A stretch of DNA of 5,351 nucleotides from JAIXWP01 sp943372555. GTDB lineage: Bacteria > Bacteroidota > Bacteroidia > Flavobacteriales_D > Sanyastnellaceae. The position numbers and the translations under genes are program-made. Where the stretch lies: assembly GCA_943372555.1 (NCBI GenBank), contig CALRZB010000178.1, positions 1 through 5,351 of the forward strand, written 5' to 3'. The notes under the pieces are model-generated. The model was not told the origin of the DNA, did no database searches, and saw only the letters and a list, made by a program, of their open reading frames with translations. Below, one piece after another: positions 1 to 4,965 of the stretch; within the stretch, counting starts at the first letter, position 1, and each line of letters begins with the position of its first letter.

Positions 1-856
1 AATCGATCTTCGTGTCTTGAATGATTGTCTGTTCGAGCGTGTTGATCATCACGATAGGCAATTCAGAGCTTTCAAGATTTACGGTGCCAATATCCTCCGA
101 GCAAAGTTGAAACGCTCCCAAAGCGCCGCCATAGCCGTACACTTGGATATAGATAATCTCACCAGGAGTTAAATCATAAGACAAAAGAAAAGAATAATAG
201 CCATCACCCGAATCATCATCGCAGCCGATAACATTGGGATTGTTGCATGTTTCACCAGACCAAATCGCAATTACAGTATCATCAAGTCCGCCCATAGAAG
301 TTGTGAAACTCAAGTTTCCAGAAGCGGGTACTTCCATGACATACCAGATATCACCTCCATTGAAATTGCTGCAGTTAGGATTGAGTCCACTCCCTGGAAA
401 TCCAGTATTGTTAGCCATCACACAGTCACCCGCATTCATTGGAATGGCAGTGCATGGATGACTACCTTCGAGCAAAGGAGTATTGCAATTACCCAAAGTT
501 TGAAAAACGCTGCCTGTAATGGGATCTGGTCCATCAGCGAAAAGGACATTCCAAGAGGCATCTTGCAGGATGTATGAATTTTCGTTTTCATAATCACCCG
601 GAGTGTAAATGAGTTCGATTACATCGGCATCGCACACAGGTATTGCAAACGAGGTTGTGTTGCCTGAAGCCAAGAATAGACCTTGAGAAACCGTGTTGAC
701 TAGAATCTCCAGCGTCGCTCCATTCCACCCATCACCATAGGAATCATAAGTAGAAAGCGTGTATTCGCAGCATTGGGCGTTCGCCTTAGCCTGAATGAAT
801 AGAGAGAATAGAATAGTAGAAATTAGACTGATGGAGGGTTTGCGCATGGCGGTCAT
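1..856 (-). CDS. Secreted modular protein, N-terminal part (probable CotH-domain protein, incomplete)
   Basis: An uninterrupted minus-strand frame gives 285 residues and continues past the left edge. Residues 1-27 form a signal peptide: basic start (MRK), hydrophobic stretch ISLISTILFSLFI, and a signal peptidase I-type site ANA before QCC, so the product should be exported and is not a lipoprotein. Residues 29-123 form a first beta-rich module with the motif YDSYGDGWNG (37-46), common in Bacteroidota extracellular proteins. Residues about 125-254 form a second module resembling the PPC/beta-sandwich type, with GGDIWYVMEVPASG, CDDDSGDGY and LTPGEIIYIQVYGYGG and several paired cysteines. The last visible stretch, SSELPIVMINT, resembles the beginning of CotH-type proteins; this is inference from about 25 residues. 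Two in-frame ATGs exist (856 and 847); neither has a Shine-Dalgarno site. The upstream start is used here because it follows an A-rich stretch, but the 847 start gives a more canonical signal peptide. A Type IX sorting tail would lie outside the window. Confidence 0.85.
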   Translation of the reverse strand, partial: MTAMRKPSISLISTILFSLFIQAKANAQCCEYTLSTYDSYGDGWNGATLEILVNTVSQGLFLASGNTTSFAIPVCDADVIELIYTPGDYENENSYILQDASWNVLFADGPDPITGSVFQTLGNCNTPLLEGSHPCTAIPMNAGDCVMANNTGFPGSGLNPNCSNFNGGDIWYVMEVPASGNLSFTTSMGGLDDTVIAIWSGETCNNPNVIGCDDDSGDGYYSFLLSYDLTPGEIIYIQVYGYGGALGAFQLCSEDIGTVNLESSELPIVMINTLEQTIIQDTKID

Positions 857-892
857 TAGGGGTTTCTTAACATGAAGGTGAAGCGAAAGTAA

Positions 893-900
893 CAAATATG
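893..900 (-). promoter_or_regulatory. Possible -7 box of the secreted-protein gene
   Basis: On the minus strand the octamer CATATTTG matches the Bacteroidota -7 consensus TAnnTTTG at all fixed positions but the first. It would place the transcript start about 30 nt before the upstream ATG. No TTG-type -33 element is visible at the usual spacing, so this is a weak call. Confidence 0.3.
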
Positions 901-913
901 GCTGATTTCTAAG

Positions 914-957
914 GGTTGATGGTTGATGTATGGATAATGGATGATGGATAATTGAAT
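914..957. repeat. Heptamer tandem array A (TGGAT-type units)
   Basis: A strict 7-bp period runs from about 914 to 957. The first units are two exact GGTTGAT copies; in a register starting at 916 they read TTGATGG and TTGATGT, then ATGGATA, ATGGATG and ATGGATA, ending in ATTGAAT. The units diverge gradually but stay in phase, with no insertions. The strand is undetermined. The pattern resembles the short tandemly repeated heptanucleotides known from cyanobacterial intergenic DNA, but I cannot say that it is related. Confidence 0.8.
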
Positions 958-980
958 CTTATAATCTCTAACCCACTAAT

Positions 981-1029
981 AACCAGTAATTAGTAATCAG
1001 TAACCAGTCACCAGTCACCGGTCACCGGT
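981..1029. repeat. Heptamer tandem array B (AACCAGT to CACCGGT)
   Basis: Seven contiguous 7-bp units without gaps: AACCAGT, AATTAGT, AATCAGT, AACCAGT, CACCAGT, CACCGGT and CACCGGT. Positions 2 and 6-7 of the unit are invariant (A and GT). Sequence changes step by step along the array, and the last two units are identical, as expected for growth by slippage or unequal exchange at one end. The unit differs from that of array A 24 bp upstream although the period is the same. It ends 31 bp before the putative rpsA -7 box. Confidence 0.85.
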
Positions 1030-1060
1030 CGTTTAGTCGCTGAGTTTCAGTTTTTTGTTG

Positions 1061-1068
1061 TATATTCG
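1061..1068 (+). promoter_or_regulatory. Possible rpsA promoter -7 box
   Basis: TATATTCG differs from TAnnTTTG at one fixed position (C for T). It follows a T-rich stretch (TTTTTTGTTG) and would start a leader of roughly 125-130 nt. There is no clear TTTG element 19-21 bp upstream. A promoter is expected in this area because rpsA has no gene upstream on the same strand. Confidence 0.35.
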
Positions 1069-1148
1069 CGGCCCCTTTGCCAGGAAAGGTTAATAACTGG
1101 AAAACAGTGTTGTAGCACACCAGCGCTGATTACAAACATTACAACCCC

Positions 1149-1185
1149 TTCTTCTTTCGTGTGCCGGGTCTTGCCTGGAGAAGAA
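1149..1185 (+). promoter_or_regulatory. rpsA leader hairpin, candidate autoregulatory element
   Basis: The outer stem pairs TTCTTCT (1149-1155) with AGAAGAA (1179-1185), seven perfect base pairs. An inner stem pairs CCGGG (1164-1168) with CCTGG (1174-1178), including one G-U, with a 5-nt loop TCTTG. The two stems stack directly on the 3' side and are separated by an 8-nt bulge on the 5' side. The structure ends 16 nt before the ATG. A competing pairing of CCAGG (1079-1083) with CCTGG (1174-1178) would open the inner stem. In E. coli, S1 represses its own mRNA through leader hairpins without a strong Shine-Dalgarno; a similar role here is inference. Confidence 0.45.
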
Positions 1186-1201
1186 TACAAATTATTGCCA
1201 A

Positions 1202-3205
1202 ATGGCTGAAACAAAAAGAACAAAGGCTGAAGAAGCCAACGTAGAACCAATCGAAAACGCTGCGGAAATCGAAGCTACTCCTGCTACTGAAGCTGGTGAA
1301 GTGACTGAAACTGCTGAAGTTGAAGAAGTTGCTGCTGTTATCGAAGAAGAGATTGTTGCTGAAGAACCACTAGAATTGTACAGCACTGCAGATGATGCGG
1401 CTTACCTTACTAGCACTGGTGAATTCAACTGGGACGCTTACGAAGCTGCTGGTGGATATTCAACTGAAGATCGCACTCGCTTTGATAGCATCTACGAAAA
1501 CACTCTTTCTACAATCGCTGAGAAAGAAGTTGTTGACGGTACTGTAGTATCGGTTAACAAAAAAGAAGTTGTGGTTAACATCGGATACAAATCTGAAGGT
1601 GTTATCCCAGTAACTGAATTCCGCTACAACCCAGACCTAAAGCCTGGTGATGTAGTTCCAGTTTACGTAGAACTTCAAGAAGACAAAAACGGACAATTGA
1701 AAGTGTCTCACAAAACTGCTCGCGTATTTAGCGCTTGGGGTAATGTGAACCGCGCTTTGGAAACAGGTGAAATCATCAAAGGTGACGTTAAATGCCGCAC
1801 CAAAGGTGGTCTTATCGTTGACGTATTCGGAATCGAGGCATTCTTGCCAGGTTCTCAAATCGACGTTAAACCAATTCGCGACTACGATGTATATGTAGGC
1901 AAAGTGATGGAGTTGAAAGTGGTTAAAATCAACAACGAATTTAAAAACGTTGTCGTTTCTCACAAAGCTCTTATCGAAGCTGAACTTGAAGAACAGAAAA
2001 AACAAATCATGTCTGGCCTTGAAAAAGGTCAAGTACTTGAAGGTGTTGTTAAAAACATCACTAGCTACGGTGTATTCGTTGACCTTGGCGGTGTTGATGG
2101 TCTTATCCACATCACTGACCTTTCTTGGGGTCGTATCAATCATCCAGAAGAAGTGGTTCAACTTGATCAAAAAATCAACGTTGTTATCCTCGACTTTGAT
2201 GATGAGAAAAAACGTATCGCTTTGGGCTTGAAACAACTTTCTTCTCATCCATGGGATGCTTTGCAAGAAAGCCTTCAAGTAGATCAAAAAGTAAAAGGAA
2301 AAGTGGTAGTTCTTGCAGACTACGGAGCATTCGTAGAAGTAGCTCCTGGTGTAGAAGGATTGATTCACGTTTCAGAAATGTCATGGAGCTCTCACCTTCG
2401 TTCAGCTCAAGATTTCTTGAAAGTTGGAGAAGAAGTAGAGTGTGTTGTATTGAACGTAGACAAAGACGAGCGTAAGCTTTCTTTGGGTATGAAACAATTA
2501 ATGACTGATCCATGGGAAGGTATTGAATCTCGTTTCCCAGTTGAAAGCAAACACAAAGCTAAAGTTCGTGCATTCACTAACTTCGGTGTGTTCTGCGAAT
2601 TGGCTGACGGAATTGACGGTTTGATCCACATTTCTGATCTTTCATGGAGCAAGAAAATCAAGCACCCTAGCGAGTTCTGCGCTATCGCTGATGAGATTGA
2701 AGTTGTAGTTCTTGAGCTAGATAAAGACAACCGTCGTATCAGCCTAGGTCACAAGCAACTTGAAGAAAACCCATGGGATGTATTCGAAACAGTATTTGCT
2801 GAAGGTTCACGTCACCAAGGTACAATAGTGAAGAAAGAAGGTAGCCACGCTGTAGTTGCTCTTCCATACGGTCTTGAAGGTTTCTGTATGAACAAAAACC
2901 TTAAGAAAGAAGATGGTTCAACTGCAAAAGGTGAAGAAACTCTAGAATTCATCGTTCAAGAGTTCAACAAAAACCAACGCAAAATTGCGGTTTCTCACAC
3001 TGGTACTTGGAAGGAAGAAGAAGCTTCTGCTGACGCTCCTAAGAAACCACGCGCTAAACGTCCAGGCGAAGGTGCTGGTCCTGAGTCTTCACAAGCTGTG
3101 AAAAACGTAAACTCACAAGTTGAAAAATCAACTCTAGGTGACTTCGATGTTCTTGCTAATCTTAAAGATAAGATGGAAGGCAAAGAAGGTGATGCTGCTG
3201 AGTAA
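1202..3205 (+). CDS. rpsA: 30S ribosomal protein S1
   Basis: Encodes 667 residues. S1 binds mRNA on the small ribosomal subunit and helps load and unfold it during initiation. Six S1 (OB-fold) domains can be traced at about residues 107-172, 190-257, 276-344, 362-430, 447-515 and 534-600. Domains 3-5 carry the clearest signature (YGVFVDLGGVDGLIHITDLSW and its variants), and each ends in KQLxxxPW[DE] (343-352, 430-439, 518-526). The stretch VFGIEAFLPGSQIDVKPIRD (208-227) is typical of bacterial S1 domain 2. Residues 1-60 form an extension rich in Glu and Ala that lengthens the protein beyond the roughly 557 residues of the E. coli protein. The tail (603-667) mixes basic KKPRAKRP with STLGDFDVLANLKDKMEG. 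The sixth domain is the most divergent. The ATG has no Shine-Dalgarno sequence and sits behind a structured leader. Codons are strongly biased (AAC, GAA, GGT, GTT), as expected for high expression. Confidence 0.97.
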   Translation: MAETKRTKAEEANVEPIENAAEIEATPATEAGEVTETAEVEEVAAVIEEEIVAEEPLELYSTADDAAYLTSTGEFNWDAYEAAGGYSTEDRTRFDSIYENTLSTIAEKEVVDGTVVSVNKKEVVVNIGYKSEGVIPVTEFRYNPDLKPGDVVPVYVELQEDKNGQLKVSHKTARVFSAWGNVNRALETGEIIKGDVKCRTKGGLIVDVFGIEAFLPGSQIDVKPIRDYDVYVGKVMELKVVKINNEFKNVVVSHKALIEAELEEQKKQIMSGLEKGQVLEGVVKNITSYGVFVDLGGVDGLIHITDLSWGRINHPEEVVQLDQKINVVILDFDDEKKRIALGLKQLSSHPWDALQESLQVDQKVKGKVVVLADYGAFVEVAPGVEGLIHVSEMSWSSHLRSAQDFLKVGEEVECVVLNVDKDERKLSLGMKQLMTDPWEGIESRFPVESKHKAKVRAFTNFGVFCELADGIDGLIHISDLSWSKKIKHPSEFCAIADEIEVVVLELDKDNRRISLGHKQLEENPWDVFETVFAEGSRHQGTIVKKEGSHAVVALPYGLEGFCMNKNLKKEDGSTAKGEETLEFIVQEFNKNQRKIAVSHTGTWKEEEASADAPKKPRAKRPGEGAGPESSQAVKNVNSQVEKSTLGDFDVLANLKDKMEGKEGDAAE

Positions 3206-3227
3206 TCAACTTTGATAATTTTATAAT

Positions 3228-3262
3228 AAAACGTCTCGCTTCGGCGGGACGTTTTTATTTTT
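3228..3262 (+). terminator. Intrinsic terminator of rpsA
   Basis: A 12-bp stem pairs 3228-3239 with 3244-3255 (AAAACGTCTCGC against GCGGGACGTTTT, one G-U pair), closed by the very stable TTCG tetraloop and followed by a T-rich run to 3262. It lies 22 nt after the rpsA stop codon. The A-run on the left side gives some symmetry, but no minus-strand gene ends here. It indicates that the bestrophin gene is not simply cotranscribed with rpsA, except by readthrough. Confidence 0.93.
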
Positions 3263-3263
3263 G
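3256..3263 (+). promoter_or_regulatory. Possible bestrophin promoter -7 box inside the terminator tail
   Basis: TATTTTTG matches TAnnTTTG at every fixed position and overlaps the T-run of the rpsA terminator. It would start transcription around 3269-3271, leaving a leader of about a dozen nucleotides before the ATG at 3282. No TTG-type -33 box lies at normal spacing, because the terminator stem occupies that place, and a T-run matches this consensus easily by chance. Confidence 0.3.
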
Positions 3264-3281
3264 GACTTTTACAACCCTATT

Positions 3282-4163
3282 ATGATTGCATACAACCCTA
3301 AAGACTGGTTCACCTTCATATTTCGTTTTCATAAAGCGGATACATTTAGAAAACTATTGCCTCTTATCATTGGCATCTGTCTATACTCTTTTCTCATTGC
3401 GTTCCTCGAAATGGAATACTTCAAACTAGCGGAAACAAGCCATGTGAAAAATATCCCGATCATGCACGGGATGCTCGGATTCGTGATCTCTCTCCTACTC
3501 GTTTTCCGAACCAATACGGCATACGACAGATGGTGGGAAGGACGCAAGCTTTGGGGAGCATTGGTAAATAACTCGCGCAACCTAGCTATCAAAATTGCAG
3601 CAATACTTCCAGTAAGCGATAATGAACACCGCGCATTTTTCAGAAACGCGATTCCTGCCTTTGCATTCGCATTACAAAAACACTTGCGGTCTGAATTGCC
3701 CAACCACGAAACACAAGATGGGCTAAATCAAATCTTTCAGCACGTTTCAAAAGACAAACATGTGCCCAATCAAATCGCAGCTCTTATGACAAAAAGAGTT
3801 CATGAGCTCGTAGCACAAGGAAAAATCACCAAAGAAGAATGGATAATTCTAAACAATGAACTCGTCGCATTTACAGATATATGCGGCGCTTGCGAACGCA
3901 TCAAGAACACACCTATTCCATTTTCTTACAGTATATTCTTAAAGAAATTTATTTTCTTCTACGTGATGACACTTCCCTTCGGATATGTCTTTAGCTTAGG
4001 GTATTACGTTATCCCAGTAGTGGCTTTTATATTCTACGTTTTGGCATCTTTAGAACTAGTTGCAGAAGAAATCGAAGAGCCCTTCGGAGGCGATGAGAAT
4101 GATCTCCCAACAGAACAGATCTCGCAGAATATTCAAATTCACGTTGGGGAGATATTGGGGTAG
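3282..4163 (+). CDS. Bestrophin-family anion channel (UPF0187/YneE type)
   Basis: Encodes 293 residues, the usual length for bacterial bestrophins. These proteins form pentameric channels in the inner membrane; eukaryotic ones conduct chloride, while ion preference differs between bacterial members, so the ion here is not known. Hydrophobic helices lie at about 24-42, 61-77 and 221-258 (the last long enough for two). Family motifs are FRTNTAYDRWWEGRKLWGALVN (75-96, given here as a position guide), CERIKNTPIPFSY (204-216) and EIEEPFGGDENDLP (263-276). The start was set at ATG 3282 because an earlier in-frame TTG at 3261 lies in the T-run of the rpsA terminator. No Shine-Dalgarno is seen. The last codons (VGEILG) are already GGGG-rich and pass into the G-rich array that follows. 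The gene converges on the DUF2721 gene. Confidence 0.92.
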   Translation: MIAYNPKDWFTFIFRFHKADTFRKLLPLIIGICLYSFLIAFLEMEYFKLAETSHVKNIPIMHGMLGFVISLLLVFRTNTAYDRWWEGRKLWGALVNNSRNLAIKIAAILPVSDNEHRAFFRNAIPAFAFALQKHLRSELPNHETQDGLNQIFQHVSKDKHVPNQIAALMTKRVHELVAQGKITKEEWIILNNELVAFTDICGACERIKNTPIPFSYSIFLKKFIFFYVMTLPFGYVFSLGYYVIPVVAFIFYVLASLELVAEEIEEPFGGDENDLPTEQISQNIQIHVGEILG

Positions 4164-4164
4164 T

Positions 4165-4219
4165 GGGAGTTCGTGGGGTCGGGAGTTCGTGGGGTTGTGG
4201 GGTTGTGGGGTTGTGGGGT
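4165..4219 (+). repeat. G-rich octamer array 1 with G-quadruplex geometry
   Basis: Period-8 units starting just after the bestrophin stop codon. It opens with two copies of GGGAGTTCGTGGGGT (4165-4179 and 4181-4195, period 16), followed by three exact TGTGGGGT units (4196-4219). Four GGGG runs at 4191, 4199, 4207 and 4215 are each separated by TTGT, which fits an intramolecular four-tetrad quadruplex on the plus strand or in the bestrophin 3' UTR RNA. Two more GGGG runs (4146, 4157) lie in the final codons of the gene. Confidence 0.88.
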
Positions 4220-4230
4220 TGTTTGAGAAA

Positions 4231-4337
4231 TGTACACAAATGAACTCAAATGCACCCAAGTGAACACAAATGAATAGAATGCATTATGCCTTTTTCATTT
4301 GAGTGCATTTGTTTCCGCTTGTTTGCACTCGTTTTAA
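4231..4337. repeat. Inverted pair of degenerate decamer arrays
   Basis: The left arm has 10-bp units of type TGNACNCAAA (4231-4240, 4241-4250, TGCACCCAAG at 4251-4260, 4261-4270). The right arm has the opposite orientation in 10-bp steps: TTTGAGTGCA (4298-4307), TTTGTTTCCG, CTTGTTTGCA, CTCGTTTTAA. Because of the repetition, several hairpin registers are possible, including CAAATGCAC (4247-4255) with GTGCATTTG (4303-4311), nine perfect pairs, and 4258-4274 with 4294-4310, 14 of 17. Lying between convergent genes, it could serve as a bidirectional transcript end, though no T-run follows either arm closely. Confidence 0.7.
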
Positions 4338-4384
4338 CTATCAAACTATCACACTAACTAACTATCAAACTAACTAACTACCTA
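4337..4384 (-). repeat. Stop-rich octamer array 1, after the DUF2721 gene
   Basis: Six gapless 8-bp units on the plus strand: ACTATCAA, ACTATCAC, ACTAACTA, ACTATCAA, ACTAACTA and ACTACCTA. On the coding (minus) strand they read as units ending in TAGT or AGT, and the first of them contains the TAG stop codon of the DUF2721 gene. Because eight is not a multiple of three, TAG, TAA and TGA triplets appear in all frames. The same units recur after uvrA. Confidence 0.88.
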
Positions 4385-4777
4385 GTCCATATCACTGAGT
4401 TCAATCTCAAGCGACTTCGTGCTTAGGATTAATTCTGCTAGGGAGATAATTAGAGACACCATGAAGAATATAAGTGATGACGCGAAGAAGAGTCTAGCCA
4501 ATTCCATTTCTACGACATAAATCAAATACATCGCAATGATAGATGCCAGAATGCTTAGCACCCCGAGTATTTGCATATTCTTTATCATTCGAATACGTGT
4601 CTTCAAATTCTTGATCTGGGCGTGCACCAGAGGATTGGTGGTACCATCAGAATTTTTATAACGATCATGCAAAGTCCTTATCACATTAGCCAACGCTAAA
4701 AAACGATTGGTATACGCCAACATAATCAAACTAATCGCAGGAAAGAGAAGCGCGGGGGTGTTTATTGTGATGTCCAT
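4382..4777 (-). CDS. DUF2721 family small membrane protein
   Basis: Encodes 131 residues. The N-terminal block TPALLFPAISLIMLAYTNRF (7-26) followed by LALANVIRTL is the hallmark of DUF2721, a bacterial family of about this length whose function is not known. Three membrane helices are likely at about 6-24, 67-89 and 93-117, separated by a basic, probably cytoplasmic helix (34-66, with KNLKTRIRMIKN), and a short acidic tail ends the protein. The only ATG at the N-terminus lies three bases from a G-rich octamer array, so the region before the start codon is a C-rich repeat with no Shine-Dalgarno. The nearest -7-like box on this strand, GAATTTTG at 4845-4852, is weak. The stop codon is part of another array. 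The gene lies downstream of uvrA on the same strand with a 176-bp gap. Confidence 0.85.
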   Translation of the reverse strand: MDITINTPALLFPAISLIMLAYTNRFLALANVIRTLHDRYKNSDGTTNPLVHAQIKNLKTRIRMIKNMQILGVLSILASIIAMYLIYVVEMELARLFFASSLIFFMVSLIISLAELILSTKSLEIELSDMD

Positions 4778-4780
4778 GGT

Positions 4781-4820
4781 CGTGGGGTCGTGGGGTCGTG
4801 GGGTCGTGGGGTCGTGGGGA
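4781..4820 (+). repeat. G-rich octamer array 2 at the DUF2721 start codon
   Basis: Five gapless CGTGGGGT units (the last ends in A). Five GGGG runs at 4784, 4792, 4800, 4808 and 4816 are separated by TCGT loops, so a four-tetrad quadruplex can form on the plus strand, which is the template strand of the DUF2721 gene. The array ends three bases before the ATG complement at 4775-4777. Compared with array 1, the loop is TCGT instead of TTGT. Four exact copies make it the most uniform array here and a candidate for copy-number variation. Confidence 0.92.
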
Positions 4821-4933
4821 GAATAAAAATTTCACTATAAAAAACAAAATTCTCTTTGGTAAAAAGAAAAAATCGCCACAGAGTTTTCAAAGCTAAAAGG
4901 AGATTAACAGAGAGGTAATTGATATTTTAAAAC

Positions 4934-4965
4934 ACTATCAAACTATCACACTCTCAAACTAACTC
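4934..4965 (-). repeat. Stop-rich octamer array 2, overlapping the uvrA stop
   Basis: Four gapless octamers on the plus strand: ACTATCAA, ACTATCAC, ACTCTCAA and ACTAACTC. The first two are identical, and in the same order, to the outer two of array 1 behind the DUF2721 gene (4337-4352). The array covers the uvrA stop codon (4954-4956) and the codons for the last three residues (ELV), so the end of the reading frame is itself written in repeat units. Confidence 0.82.

Larger units (their letters stand above)
857..1201. other. 345-bp gene-free divergent intergenic region
   Basis: This stretch separates the divergently transcribed secreted-protein gene and rpsA. I see no credible coding sequence in it. 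It holds a possible promoter for the leftward gene near 893-900, two separate heptamer tandem arrays (914-957 and 981-1029), a possible rpsA promoter at 1061-1068 and a transcribed leader of about 130 nt with a strong hairpin near its 3' end. The two arrays sit between the two candidate promoters, so they would be outside both transcripts if the promoter calls are right. Confidence 0.8.

Noticed and set aside
234..461. 75-codon plus-strand frame in the left region
   Set aside because: It overlaps the secreted-protein gene on the opposite strand, which has a signal peptide and recognisable modules.
1637..2368. 243-codon open frame on the minus strand within rpsA
   Set aside because: It is antisense to a certain gene, its product is low in recognisable structure, and it follows from the strong codon bias of rpsA.
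3261..3281. TTG codon as the bestrophin start
   Set aside because: It lies in the T-run of the rpsA terminator and would add seven residues not expected in the family; ATG at 3282 is better placed.
4027..4263. Three short open frames of 67-70 codons across the bestrophin 3' end and the G-rich array
   Set aside because: They read through repeats and give proline/threonine or glycine/valine-rich runs; repeats whose length is not a multiple of three stay open in several frames.
4897..4902. AAGGAG, a Shine-Dalgarno-like sequence on the plus strand
   Set aside because: No open frame of meaningful length follows; the nearest possible start reaches a stop after two codons.
4876..4915. Two ACAGAG copies in an A-rich stretch between uvrA and DUF2721
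   Set aside because: Resembles the degenerate CACAGAG intergenic repeats seen in many genomes, but two short copies without a clear period are too little to call.
4821..4933. Intrinsic terminator for uvrA
   Set aside because: There is a T-rich run on the minus strand (about 4861-4872), but only weak AT stems of about four pairs precede it.
4337..4965. CRISPR array
   Set aside because: Units of 8 bp stand directly next to each other without spacers, and no cas gene is present.
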